Assembly: GCA_017652345.1 (NCBI GenBank)
Contig: JAGCBE010000102.1
Location: 1 to 64,000, forward strand
Direction: 5' to 3'
Source of the DNA: Methanobrevibacter sp.
GTDB lineage: Archaea > Methanobacteriota > Methanobacteria > Methanobacteriales > Methanobacteriaceae
DNA: 64,000 bases
Shown here: positions 44,669 to 53,429 of the stretch, piece by piece
How positions within the stretch are numbered: the stretch's first letter is position 1
Layout: each line of letters starts with the position of its first letter
Notes under the pieces: model-generated
What the model saw: the letters and a program-made list of their open reading frames with translations, nothing else
Told to the model about the DNA's origin: nothing
The model's database searches: none
Made by a program: the position numbers and the translations under genes

Positions 44669-45601
44669 CTAATAAGTGTAATAGAAAGTGTTTTCTTCAT
44701 TCAATGATTCGTAATTGGCTGAAGTAATATCGGGTACATAAACCCATCTATCTTTCACACTTATTTCATAATCGTTTGATATATTTATACCATAACCAGC
44801 TTTATAATTAACACCGCTACCTGAAGAACGATGTTTAATTAACCACTCAATCAAATCACCATGTTTAATCAATGTTTTATCTTGGTCATTATCCTTTACA
44901 GCTACAGCACTAAATAAAGATTTGATATATGGATTGATACCATTTTCTTCAGATGTAGCATCAAGAGAAATCCAGTTTTGTACTTTCTGTCCATTTTCTT
45001 CTTTATAGAGATTGCTAATATCTGTATTTAGGTTATTGACAAGATTGGTAAATTCGTTATAGTTCTTAACACCATAAGGAGTGGCTTGTGTGCCATCACC
45101 AGACATAGTGTTAGAAAAATACAATTTGACTTGTTTGGCAAATAAACTAGATAATGTTTCAACATTGGCAGATAATTCATCAATGTCTCTAATAGAATTG
45201 TATGCAGAATTCCATTTACCGGAATTTGCACTAACAATTTCAGATGCTTTTTGCCAAAAACCACTAGCATCTTCAATTCCACTAAGATTGTTTATTTCAT
45301 TCCAGATAGCAGAATTGTTATATACAGTTAAAAATGCACTATTCCACAAATTTGCCGAAGTTGTTAGACCAGATACACCAGACAATGCATCCCAGTCAAA
45401 ACTACTCAACTCAGAAATAGCAGAAACTTGATTCCATAGTTCAACATCACCCGAAGTCACACATACACAGTCTTCTTTTTCACCAGGACCACAACAAGGT
45501 TCACCTGGTCTAGGAACAGCTGCAGCTTCCGTATCATTATGCCAATATCTATGCCAATGATTATCGGGATAAAAATCTATGTGATTATCGTAATGGTGCA
45601 T
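44669..45601 (-). CDS. Fibre-like protein with a histidine-rich N-terminus
   Basis: 310 residues. The first 22 hold eight His and several Asp/Trp/Tyr (HHYDNHIDFYPDNHWHRYWH). A Cys/Pro stretch (CCGPGEKEDCVCV) follows, then roughly 20-residue repeats of WNxxSxLSG/SAxxWNSA type (about 55-150), then a beta end. It looks like a trimeric fibre or whisker. Late-type box and an AGGA site upstream. Confidence 0.6.
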   Translation of the reverse strand: MHHYDNHIDFYPDNHWHRYWHNDTEAAAVPRPGEPCCGPGEKEDCVCVTSGDVELWNQVSAISELSSFDWDALSGVSGLTTSANLWNSAFLTVYNNSAIWNEINNLSGIEDASGFWQKASEIVSANSGKWNSAYNSIRDIDELSANVETLSSLFAKQVKLYFSNTMSGDGTQATPYGVKNYNEFTNLVNNLNTDISNLYKEENGQKVQNWISLDATSEENGINPYIKSLFSAVAVKDNDQDKTLIKHGDLIEWLIKHRSSGSGVNYKAGYGINISNDYEISVKDRWVYVPDITSANYESLNEENTFYYTY

Positions 45602-45632
45602 ATTATATTTTTCCTATATAGTATTTATGATT

Positions 45633-48035
45633 TTAAGACTCTGAAGATTCTGAACCATTTTCATCGGTGTTTGGTTTTTCTTCAAGATTACCTTCATCTT
45701 TATTCTCAGTATGGTTTACAATTTTTTCCAATGCGATTGAACAAGCACATGCTAATTCGTATGGGTCTGAGTTTTCGTATTGTTTTAGTTCATTATTCAT
45801 CTTATCATTCTTGATAGATAATATTTTATTATAAACTTCTTTAATTGTATTGACCCATTCCGCATATTTTTCTTTGAAATCGTTTAATGTTTCGGTCTTA
45901 TATAATGCTTCTACACCATTATCAAGAACTGCTGTAATTTTTTTGACTAATTCAAACAAATCAGCGTTGTCTTCTGTTGGTTTTTCTTCTTCAGTCAATA
46001 GTTGCAATGTTCTTTGAATACTCCAGCTATCTTTTAGTTGTTTTACCATCAATATTTGTTTCTTTACCCAAATTGAAGGTATGATTTGGTCTTTAATGTT
46101 ACCAAGATTTAATCGCAAGTCTTCATAAGTACTCTTTACTGATTCGTGGTCATCCATAAATTGAGAAATTTCATCTTCAATTTGTTTATCTTCTTGTTTA
46201 ATCTTATTAACATAATCCAATAGTTTAGGGTCTTTGATATTATCACCAACATATGCCAACTGTTTAGCAGTTTTGTAAATATCGTCTTTAATTTCCTGTG
46301 GTGCTTCAGGCTGTTCTTCTTCAGGTTCTTCTTTCTTAACACCAATTATACCAGGTATATTAACTTCCAAATCGTTATTCACAAATTCTAGTTCATCATT
46401 GTGAAGTGGTGTAATTCCACTGGCTCCAGCAATTGTTTTTAGTGTTTCAGCAATATAGGTTGTTAAATCTTTATATGTTTTGAATGTGCTAGAATGTTTG
46501 AATACAGTTTCATTATAAAGATTCAATAATTTCTTCAATCCTTTATCGTCTTTTAGATTATCAACCCATTTTGTGAAATCAGATTTTATTTTATCATTTA
46601 CTACTAAATCGTATGGATAGCATTTGATAGCATTTACCATAGATTCGTCTTTAAATTCTTCAAATACATCTTTCAATTCTGTTTGGAAATATTTTAGAGC
46701 ATTCTCCATTAGTATTTTTGTGTCTTCCATGACAGTCAATTTACCAGATGTAGTATTCATTGTACTCCAACCTTCATCAGTTTTTTCAATAATGTACATT
46801 TTGTATGCACCATTGAAAGCATTATCAATTTTACTAATTTTATAGAAGTAATATGGTAATACTTTACTGTACATCAAATCATTAAATTTGTTCAATAGTG
46901 TAGTTCTTTTGTCTTCAGGTTCTTTATCTTCTGTAATAAGTCTACCTTTGAAATACAAATCAACTTTTTCTTGTTTTGGTTCATCGTTCTTCTTGTTCTT
47001 TTTCCATTCATTAAATTCTTTCTTATATTCCTGTATGGCTTTCTTGACATCATCAAGTTTAGCATTAGATTGTTCTTTATTTAAAGTCTTTTTATTATAT
47101 CTTGATTGAACAAGCAATTGTATTAATGATTTAGCTCCATGAACAACACCAAATAGGCATTTAACACCTAATACAGCCAAACGAGCCATATCATTTTCTA
47201 GATTGTGCTGTGCTGGAATTTTACCTTCAAGTTTCTTTCCCAATTCTGATATCTTTACCATGCCTTTACCAACATACTTATTCAAGTTGGCTACACCTTT
47301 TGGTGGAAGTCCTGTTGCTGGGTCTTTCCATTCAAAATCTGGTTTAGACATAGCTTGTTGTTCTTCTTTTAAACCTTCTGTGAAAGCATTTTGGAATTGA
47401 TTATGAACTTTTTCCCATAGTTCTTTATTACCTTGTTTGATTCCATTGATAATTTCGTCTCGTTTTTCAAGAACAGTCAAATCTGCTAATTTAGTTTTAA
47501 CGATTTTTATTTGTTCTTTATCATTCTTTTCTTTTTTAAGAAGTCTATGCAATACATTTGATGTTGCAGCATAGTCAAATAGCTCGTTGATATTTGATAG
47601 TTCTTTTAATGAATAATCACTATTGTCTTCCATTACATCTTGAGCGATTTTTTGGAAATTTTCACCATTCTTAACAATACCTAAAGCACTTCTATAACCA
47701 ACAGTCTTACCAAACAATTTAAATACATTTTCATCAAAGTCTCTAGCCAATTTATTATCGTTTTCTTCAGACTTCGTTTTGTTTTTATTATTTTCAATGA
47801 AATTAGCTACTGAATCGCTTGTTACTTTGAATGTAACTTCTTTGCCATCAGTAGTTTCCATATTATACACCCAGTCACCGTCTTCATCTTCTTCAAATTT
47901 GTTCAATAATTTGAGTGCGGCTTTTTTATCTGTAATACCTATAATGGATTTTGATTTTTGGTCAATATCAAATCCATCTTTAAGAACTGCTTCATTTAAG
48001 CTATTAAGAATGTATGTATTAAAATCGTTTTTCAT
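45633..48035 (-). CDS. Large internal virion-type protein
   Basis: 800 residues from MKNDFNTYILNSLNEAVL; five codons upstream an alternative ATG lies inside the late box. LNE14|A15 looks like a head-protease site after a targeting-like peptide. The rest is mainly helical and Lys/Glu-rich with an acidic Ser-rich tail. No enzyme motif seen. It may be an ejected or core head protein. The late box is 4 nt before the chosen ATG. Confidence 0.65.
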   Translation of the reverse strand: MKNDFNTYILNSLNEAVLKDGFDIDQKSKSIIGITDKKAALKLLNKFEEDEDGDWVYNMETTDGKEVTFKVTSDSVANFIENNKNKTKSEENDNKLARDFDENVFKLFGKTVGYRSALGIVKNGENFQKIAQDVMEDNSDYSLKELSNINELFDYAATSNVLHRLLKKEKNDKEQIKIVKTKLADLTVLEKRDEIINGIKQGNKELWEKVHNQFQNAFTEGLKEEQQAMSKPDFEWKDPATGLPPKGVANLNKYVGKGMVKISELGKKLEGKIPAQHNLENDMARLAVLGVKCLFGVVHGAKSLIQLLVQSRYNKKTLNKEQSNAKLDDVKKAIQEYKKEFNEWKKNKKNDEPKQEKVDLYFKGRLITEDKEPEDKRTTLLNKFNDLMYSKVLPYYFYKISKIDNAFNGAYKMYIIEKTDEGWSTMNTTSGKLTVMEDTKILMENALKYFQTELKDVFEEFKDESMVNAIKCYPYDLVVNDKIKSDFTKWVDNLKDDKGLKKLLNLYNETVFKHSSTFKTYKDLTTYIAETLKTIAGASGITPLHNDELEFVNNDLEVNIPGIIGVKKEEPEEEQPEAPQEIKDDIYKTAKQLAYVGDNIKDPKLLDYVNKIKQEDKQIEDEISQFMDDHESVKSTYEDLRLNLGNIKDQIIPSIWVKKQILMVKQLKDSWSIQRTLQLLTEEEKPTEDNADLFELVKKITAVLDNGVEALYKTETLNDFKEKYAEWVNTIKEVYNKILSIKNDKMNNELKQYENSDPYELACACSIALEKIVNHTENKDEGNLEEKPNTDENGSESSES

Positions 48036-48039
48036 ACTA

Positions 48040-48047
48040 TATTTATA
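48040..48047 (-). promoter_or_regulatory. Late-promoter box, leaderless arrangement
   Basis: Exact TATAAATA on the minus strand, 4 nt before the ATG at 48035. Confidence 0.65.
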
Positions 48048-48058
48048 CACACAAAAAA

Positions 48059-48077
48059 CCCAGGAGAAAATCCTGGG
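48059..48077 (-). terminator. Terminator after the 147-residue acidic protein
   Basis: CCCAGGA/TCCTGGG stem, 5-nt loop, A/T tracts outside; on the minus strand it is followed by TTTTTTG. Confidence 0.8.
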
Positions 48078-48106
48078 CTTTTGTTTTAAATTGTTTTGAT
48101 TGATTA

Positions 48107-48550
48107 TTAGAAGTCTTCTTCGTCACCGAAATCTTCTTCGTCACCAAAGTCTTCACCATCTTCAATGTCACCATCTTCGTCAGCAACATCATCTACATCG
48201 GTTTCGTCTTCAACGGTTGGTTTGTAGATTACATAGCCAAGACCCTGTAGAAGATTGATTGCGTCGGCTTCATCGTCTTCATAGACAGGATTGCCATCTT
48301 CGTCTTCTTCTTCAGTGTCAATTGTGCCAGTTGGAACAAGTGTTGCACCACAAGAAGGACATACAGGATTAGCGAGGTCCAATTCAAGAACTTCTTCTTC
48401 ACCATCACCTTCTTCACCATCAACACCATCCAAACCTTCAAGGTCATCAGCAGATTCTTCAGTGTCAACTGGGACATCCAATTCTTCTTCGTCTTCAGTT
48501 AAGTAACGAGAAGCATTCTTCATGTAAGATTCAAATAATTTATTATCCAT
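48107..48550 (-). CDS. Acidic protein with a PVCPSCG zinc motif
   Basis: 147 residues. The N-terminus LFESYMKNASRYLTE|DEEE has a cleavage-like site. An acidic body carries C64/C67 in DLANPVCPSCGATL, matching DVNDPVCPCCGQKL in the next gene upstream. The C-terminus repeats EDFGDEEDFGDEEDF. Probably a head protein processed like its neighbours. Late box and AGGAGA site upstream. Confidence 0.65.
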   Translation of the reverse strand: MDNKLFESYMKNASRYLTEDEEELDVPVDTEESADDLEGLDGVDGEEGDGEEEVLELDLANPVCPSCGATLVPTGTIDTEEEDEDGNPVYEDDEADAINLLQGLGYVIYKPTVEDETDVDDVADEDGDIEDGEDFGDEEDFGDEEDF

Positions 48551-48599
48551 TTTGGTTTATCTCCTAAATTTTTGATTTATATTGTATTTATAATTTTTA

Positions 48600-49115
48600 T
48601 CAATAGATTCCTTTTCTAGCATAATCTAGAAGGGCTTCTTGTATTTCCTGTTCACAGTACCAAGAATTGACTTTGAAACCATCTTCTGCCAAATCGTTTG
48701 ACAATTTGATAGAAGCTCTTTTGATTGCTTTCTTCATGGCTGGTGTTTTATATTTAAATCTATCAAGATATTCGTCAGTTATGTTACCTTCCGAATCCAC
48801 ATCAGGTTGCACATCTGCTAATTCTTCTTGATACAATTGATATGCCACATCAGCTACTTTATCAACCAAATATTTATTTTCCCAGCGTTCATTCAATGTA
48901 CTTTCACCGATAAATTCGTCAGTTTGTACATCTTGATTAGTGATATGTAGTTTTTGTCCGCAGCAAGGACATACTGGGTCATTTACATCTATTTCGTAAG
49001 CTGTAGTTTGTTCCATATCTTGAATACCATTGTTTACATCCACACCAAGTTCTGCTAACTGGTCTAGAACGAAACCATTGTCTTCAAGAATCTGTTTTGC
49101 TTCGTCTAATTTCAT
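48600..49115 (-). CDS. Protein with EAK-NGY module and PVCPCCG motif
   Basis: 171 residues from MKLDEAKQILEDNGFVLDQL; GGAG lies 6 nt before this ATG, and the start overlaps the upstream stop (TAATG). C49/C52 in DVNDPVCPCCGQKL match the zinc motif of the 147-residue protein. The C-terminal half is helical. It joins two shared modules in one protein. Confidence 0.7.
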   Translation of the reverse strand: MKLDEAKQILEDNGFVLDQLAELGVDVNNGIQDMEQTTAYEIDVNDPVCPCCGQKLHITNQDVQTDEFIGESTLNERWENKYLVDKVADVAYQLYQEELADVQPDVDSEGNITDEYLDRFKYKTPAMKKAIKRASIKLSNDLAEDGFKVNSWYCEQEIQEALLDYARKGIY

Positions 49116-49849
49116 TAATGACTCCATCTTTTAATTTCTTTTTCTGCTATTTCATTCAAGTCAGCCTTTTTAATTGCATCAATAGTGTCATTTAATGACA
49201 TTTTAGCAAGTTGCATTATAGCTCCATTACAATGGTCTGAAGGCCATCTTTGAACATTATTAACATTATCTGCCCAAAGTTTGTCTTTAATTTTTCTTTG
49301 TACATCTTGGAAATAAATGTCAAGTCCTTGTACAACATAATAAGTATCGTCATCACCAAATATGGTTTTTACATAAGCATATATCTTATCATGTCTTCTT
49401 TGTGCTTTTGGATTACTAGATAAACCACTTTTACCTACATCAACTGCACCACAATAGAAAGGCCAGAAATCAATTAACATTTCTTTTAGCTGCAATTCCT
49501 GAAATTTATCCATTTTTGGAATTTCTTTTGATTCTACAAGAATGAATCCTTTAGAATTTAAATACTTTTTGGCTTCATAAAATGAACAATCTTCCGGCAT
49601 TCCTGTATCAATTGGTTCAATTTCTTTTTCAATATCGTATTCGTTATTGTCTCTCTTATAGTTGATTTGAAATTCAATGAATTTAACACCTTTCAATATA
49701 TCAACTTCGTAGTCTTGTGTAATTTCTTCTTTAAGTTCATTTGACAATTCTGACATTGCTTCTTGGATATCTTCAATATCGTAACCATCATTGTAGCAGA
49801 TTTCTTCAATTTCGTTCAAATCTTCTTGTGTGACTTGTGGTTCGGTCAT
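49115..49849 (-). CDS. Protein with an internal EAK-NGY module
   Basis: 244 residues. The N-terminal 85 are acidic. The module FYEAKKYLNSKGFILVESKE is at residues about 89-108, then a helical domain (MLIDFWPFYCGAVDVGKSG; RWPSDHCNGAIMQLAKMS). This looks like a fusion of an acidic domain to a module protein. AGGAG site and a late box upstream. Confidence 0.68.
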   Translation of the reverse strand: MTEPQVTQEDLNEIEEICYNDGYDIEDIQEAMSELSNELKEEITQDYEVDILKGVKFIEFQINYKRDNNEYDIEKEIEPIDTGMPEDCSFYEAKKYLNSKGFILVESKEIPKMDKFQELQLKEMLIDFWPFYCGAVDVGKSGLSSNPKAQRRHDKIYAYVKTIFGDDDTYYVVQGLDIYFQDVQRKIKDKLWADNVNNVQRWPSDHCNGAIMQLAKMSLNDTIDAIKKADLNEIAEKEIKRWSH

Positions 49850-49903
49850 AAAAACTCCTAAATCATTTATATTATTTATAACTTTTTCACAATTAAAAGG
49901 AAA

Positions 49904-49931
49904 CCATTACAGGAGCACAGTTCTGTAATGG
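49904..49931 (-). terminator. Possible terminator after the RuvC-like gene
   Basis: CCATTACAG/CTGTAATGG stem with a 10-nt loop. On the minus strand it is followed by TTTCCTTTT, a poor T run, so activity is uncertain. Confidence 0.45.
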
Positions 49932-49986
49932 TAATGTGAATATACTACTTTTTAATAAAACAGGCTTATCTTTCAAGTGCTTGCAA

Positions 49987-50659
49987 TTACTGGGTGATAA
50001 AAGGTGCTACCAATAATCCTTGTGGATTTTCTTTAGAGCATATATTATATACTTCTATTTGAGTTTTCTTCAATTCGTGTAATTGGATTAATCCGGCTCT
50101 AAGTTTTAATTCCATTCGCAAACATTCGCACAAGGCATAAGCATCAATTATATCACTCGTTGGTGATACACCCTTTCCATTATCAACAATAGGTAATGTG
50201 GATAAATCTGGTTTTGTTTCTGTCCAACGATTGTAAGCATCTCTCATACCAATCTTGTCACTAAGACCATAGTCAGAAAAGAATTTCTTATTTGAATTTA
50301 CTGAATAAAGTCTCATTTTTTGACCACGGTCAATTTCTGACAATTTAATATTGCCTTCAAATTCAGCCAAGGAGAAAATTTGACCCATTGCTGCACTTTT
50401 ACCATAAGCATAGTCTTCAACAGCAAGGTATTCGCAGTCTTTAGTCCAATTCAATATTTGGTCACGCATCCAGTTATATTTGGCATAATCACTATTGAAA
50501 TCTTTATTATTGTAATATAGGATATGGTCTTGTTCTACTTTTCGTTTTGAAGTAAAACCATAATATTGTACATCCAAAATATCCAATGTCTTATCGTCTA
50601 ATGTTTCAACTACGATTCCGACTCGAAGTTATTGACAAATCTTGCCCAGCAATTTTCAC
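49987..50659 (-). CDS. RuvC-like nuclease, needing a +1 shift at codon 14
   Basis: About 223 residues. A GTG at 50659 with GAGGTG upstream opens VKIAGQDLSITSS, the RuvC-type first strand with catalytic Asp. Frame 0 then reads CGG AAT CGT AGT TGA. Skipping the C of CGG gives GIVVETLDDKTLDILDV and the long frame with LAVEDYAYG and SDIIDAYAL (second and last acidic motifs). Both halves are needed for an intact RNase H-like fold. Likely a junction resolvase. Confidence 0.75.
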
Positions 50660-50684
50660 TATTCACCTCACAAAAATATAAAAA

Positions 50685-50933
50685 TTAATTATGACTTAAA
50701 ATCATTGAAAAGTGTCTATTTTGGCATTGATATTCAATTTTCAAGTCATGGTCAAAGAATTGTATATCTTCTAAAATTAAAGATTGTGGAGCTGATTTGA
50801 TAGCTACATCTTTAAATATTTTTTCAATCTGTTCGTCTGTTTTTGAGTTATATCCAGTGAATAAAAGTTTTCCCAATTCTCGTTTCAATTCTTCATTGAC
50901 ATCTTCAACTGTGTTAAATTTTATATCAACCAT
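50685..50933 (-). CDS. Unknown small protein upstream of the RuvC-like gene
   Basis: 82 residues from MVDIKFNTVEDVNEELKR; the ATG at 50951 contains the GAGGTG site and is not the likely start. Alpha/beta, not recognised. Confidence 0.65.
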   Translation of the reverse strand: MVDIKFNTVEDVNEELKRELGKLLFTGYNSKTDEQIEKIFKDVAIKSAPQSLILEDIQFFDHDLKIEYQCQNRHFSMILSHN

Positions 50934-50967
50934 ATAGCACCTCACTTTCAATTATGTATAATAGAAA

Positions 50968-50991
50968 AAATCAGGATTTTATTCCTGATTT
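50968..50991 (-). terminator. Terminator after the 58-residue gene
   Basis: AAATCAGGA/TCCTGATTT stem, 6-nt loop, then TTT and T-rich sequence on the minus strand. Confidence 0.78.
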
Positions 50992-51015
50992 ATAAAAAAG
51001 TGTTTTAGTATAAAC

Positions 51016-51192
51016 TTATAAAGCTTCTATTTTTATTACTTTAACGCCTTTTCCACCTAAATTGTGGTGTCTTTCTTCAAACCATTTCTTTATTTGTTCT
51101 TCAGACCATTCATTAGGTACATAGACTTCACCAGCAACATCAGGATATTTCTTTTCTCTACCAATTACAATGTATTCAATGGAAACTTTCAT
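51016..51192 (-). CDS. Unknown 58-residue protein
   Basis: Short gene starting MKVSIEYIVIGREKKYPDVA and ending KVIKIEAL. It overlaps the stop of the HNH gene (ATGA) and has GGAGAAGAGGA before the ATG. One small beta-alpha-beta domain. Not recognised. Confidence 0.65.
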   Translation of the reverse strand: MKVSIEYIVIGREKKYPDVAGEVYVPNEWSEEQIKKWFEERHHNLGGKGVKVIKIEAL

Positions 51193-51530
51193 TCCTCTTC
51201 TCCATTATAACGAAATTCGTTTATTTCATCAACAGTATCAACATCATCAGGTATCAACAAATGCTTCTTTTTCTTTTCTAGCATTTTGGCTTCGTAGTAT
51301 TCCTTAATGGTAAAGTTATAATAACAATACTTCAAGCAACAACCAAGTTTAATCAAGCATAAGTGAGCTAAGTGGTGTGCTCTTGGAGGTAATTCTACAA
51401 GGTTATCTTTCTTATTACTACCACCTTCACTTCTAGGTATTATGTGGTGCTTTTCAAAATACTTTTCATTGTTCCAGTAATTATCTTGACCAAGTTTTAT
51501 TAACTTGTTATAGATTTTCTGGTAATCCAA
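51189..51530 (-). CDS. HNH endonuclease
   Basis: 113 residues. FEKHHIIPRSEGGSNKKDNL and PRAHHLAHLCLI give H28/H29, N43 and H52/H56. It probably starts at TTG with AGGAG 6 nt upstream; no ATG fits. It follows a fragment of the EAK-NGY module, which suggests insertion into or after a member of that family. Likely homing-type. Confidence 0.82.
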   Translation of the reverse strand: MDYQKIYNKLIKLGQDNYWNNEKYFEKHHIIPRSEGGSNKKDNLVELPPRAHHLAHLCLIKLGCCLKYCYYNFTIKEYYEAKMLEKKKKHLLIPDDVDTVDEINEFRYNGEEE

Positions 51531-51543
51531 ATGAATCTCCTGG

Positions 51544-51594
51544 TTAAAGATATTTAAAATTCTTTAAGATTTCTTTTGCTTTGTCTAATCTTAT
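51544..51594 (-). pseudogene. Fragment of the EAK-NGY module
   Basis: On the minus strand, directly after the stop of the 97-residue gene, 16 codons read IRLDKAKEILKNFKYL then stop. This matches MKLDEAKQILEDNGYVL, but has ATA instead of ATG and lost NGY. It is a remnant between two genes. Confidence 0.5.
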
Positions 51595-51884
51595 TTTGTA
51601 GCTGCTTCCTTAGCCAAATCAATAATTTCTTCAGCACATTGTTCAGCAGTCAATCCTTTTTCAAAACCATCTTTCATGTTTTCTTTGACTATATCTATAT
51701 ACAATTCCCAAGAAATACTACTTCTAAGTTCATCAAAATCTTTATACCATTTTTGTGTTTTTATCCATTTATTCACAATCTTTTTTACTTCTAGTTTATA
51801 CTGCCAAAAATCAAAATGCTTGTTTTCAACAATATAGTCGTTATCTTCTAGAATTTGTTTTGCTTCGTCTAATTTCATATCCAT
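51591..51884 (-). CDS. Small protein with EAK-NGY module
   Basis: 97 residues. After MDMKLDEAKQILEDNDYIVE comes a helical domain (FWQYKLEVKKIVNKWIKTQK; GLTAEQCAEEIIDLAKEAAT). It has a GAGGT site and a late-type box upstream; an inner ATG (MKLDEA) is possible. Function unknown. Confidence 0.68.
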   Translation of the reverse strand: MDMKLDEAKQILEDNDYIVENKHFDFWQYKLEVKKIVNKWIKTQKWYKDFDELRSSISWELYIDIVKENMKDGFEKGLTAEQCAEEIIDLAKEAATK

Positions 51885-51898
51885 AAAACCTCTATATA

Positions 51899-52363
51899 CT
51901 ATTTATTATTTTTCCCCAAATCTAATAAGTATTTGTTCATTATAGTTCCAGGATTTTTCATTATAATATCACCATCATATTCAATGTAGTTTGGTACAGC
52001 TTTATTTAATACTCTAACAGGATTCAATATGTTTTTCTTATTGTAGAATCTAATAGCATTTTGCAATCCTAATCCGGCACCGAAATATGAAATTATTTCT
52101 TCAGATGTATAGACTGTTCGGATATCTTCATCTCTAAAATGTGATAGCTTGTCAAATCTAATCAAAAATTCTACACGAGCATTTAATGTCAAATGGTGTA
52201 AATTCAATGCCTCAAAACAGTTTAGATTTTTCGTGGAAGGTCCTATACAAAAGATTAAAGGAAATCTATCATAACCTGGTACAGATTCTTTTTGGTTATG
52301 ATATTCAAATGTGTACCAATAGCCATTTACGATTATAGAGGTTCTTTCAAAATCAGGATTCAT
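51899..52363 (-). CDS. Unknown T4-phage-type protein
   Basis: 154 residues. PGYDRFPLIFCIGPSTKN followed by ALNLHHLTLNARVEFLIRF has the look of a family common in T4-like phages (PxI..LG..LNLHYLP..R), but I cannot name it. No ribosome binding site: the ATG lies about 14 nt after a terminator hairpin, so a leaderless start or readthrough is likely. Confidence 0.6.
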   Translation of the reverse strand: MNPDFERTSIIVNGYWYTFEYHNQKESVPGYDRFPLIFCIGPSTKNLNCFEALNLHHLTLNARVEFLIRFDKLSHFRDEDIRTVYTSEEIISYFGAGLGLQNAIRFYNKKNILNPVRVLNKAVPNYIEYDGDIIMKNPGTIMNKYLLDLGKNNK

Positions 52364-52377
52364 AGATTATATATGAA

Positions 52378-52400
52378 AAAGGTACCTAACTGGTACCTTT
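52378..52400 (-). terminator. Terminator after the 167-residue gene
   Basis: AAAGGTACC/GGTACCTTT stem, 5-nt loop, followed by TT and T-rich sequence on the minus strand. Confidence 0.75.
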
Positions 52401-52423
52401 TATTATTTGAATAAGTTTATTTA

Positions 52424-52927
52424 CTACGATAAATCTTCAATAGATACATCTAGTTTGTTCATTAGATATTTTATTAATTTAACTTTATCTTTATATTCAA
52501 AATTATCTAATTCATTTACCGAATCAATTAAATCATTGGCTTCATTAGTTATACCAGCCTTTTTTTCATGTTCTTCAACATTTTCTATAACCCAATCATT
52601 TAATTCTTTAATGGAAATATCAACAGTATATGTTTCTCCATCAGAATCTAGACCTGAATAAATCTCGGCAATATATTTTCCATCTTCAGATAGAACCCAA
52701 TGCATATATTCATCATCTAGTTTTAATTCATAGTCATAATTAGATGTACTAAATTCAATATAATGTACTCTATATGAAGGACCATAACCACCACTTTCGC
52801 CGCTATATGATTCTATATCATAACGTGTTATAATATCTTCAACATCAAATTTATTACTTAATTTATCCATAACTTCGCTTGACCAATCAAGATCATAAGT
52901 ATCATCTGTTTCGTAATGATAAGCCAT
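52424..52927 (-). CDS. Unknown acidic protein
   Basis: 167 residues (MAYHYETDDTYDLDWSSEVM). Beta-rich core (YRVHYIEFSTSNYDYELKLD), helical C-terminus. AAGGAG site. It lies in the module-family cluster but lacks the module itself. Confidence 0.68.
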   Translation of the reverse strand: MAYHYETDDTYDLDWSSEVMDKLSNKFDVEDIITRYDIESYSGESGGYGPSYRVHYIEFSTSNYDYELKLDDEYMHWVLSEDGKYIAEIYSGLDSDGETYTVDISIKELNDWVIENVEEHEKKAGITNEANDLIDSVNELDNFEYKDKVKLIKYLMNKLDVSIEDLS

Positions 52928-52929
52928 TT

Positions 52930-53427
52930 TTATCTCCTTTTTATAGATTTTTTCTTCTTTTTCTTTCTGCCATAAGTTAGCAAATTTACATTACTACCTA
53001 ATAGATATACTCCAATAGGTTTATGTCTTTTATGTGGTGGAGGAGGTCTATGACCTGGATATGGTTTTTGGATTTTGCCATAAGGTGCAGGTTCACCTAA
53101 TCGCATCATTGGAACGGCACAACATTGCATAGAACTTGGAATGCCTTGGTCAGCTCCCAAAGGTGCTCCAACACCTTGAGTAAAATCTTCTTCTAGAAAT
53201 TCCGGATGGACTCTCAAATTAACAATTTCAAAGTCTTGTGGATAAGTAAATTTATCCAAATATGCTTCAGCTTCTTCGTATGTGTAGAATGCTGGTTTGC
53301 ATTTACCACCAGGTCTTCTTCTAATACCGATAAATGGTTGAGGTTTTGGTTTTCGTTTAGCTTCAACCAAATCCTCTAGAACATAACCATTATCATTCAA
53401 TATCTGTTTAGCTTCAATTAAATCCAT
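52930..53427 (-). CDS. Module protein carrying the capsid-protein N-terminal arm
   Basis: 165 residues. It begins with the module MDLIEAKQILNDNGYVLED, then a basic region. Residues 79-97 read EEDFTQGVGAPLGADQGIP, against NEDFSMGVGAPLGADQGIP in the major capsid protein; 13 residues in a row are identical. FLEE80|D81 fits a head-protease site. The C-terminal part is proline-rich and very basic (GRKKKKKKSIKRR). Probably a packaged head protein sharing a capsid-type mature end. Confidence 0.75.
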   Translation of the reverse strand: MDLIEAKQILNDNGYVLEDLVEAKRKPKPQPFIGIRRRPGGKCKPAFYTYEEAEAYLDKFTYPQDFEIVNLRVHPEFLEEDFTQGVGAPLGADQGIPSSMQCCAVPMMRLGEPAPYGKIQKPYPGHRPPPPHKRHKPIGVYLLGSNVNLLTYGRKKKKKKSIKRR

Positions 53428-53429
53428 AA

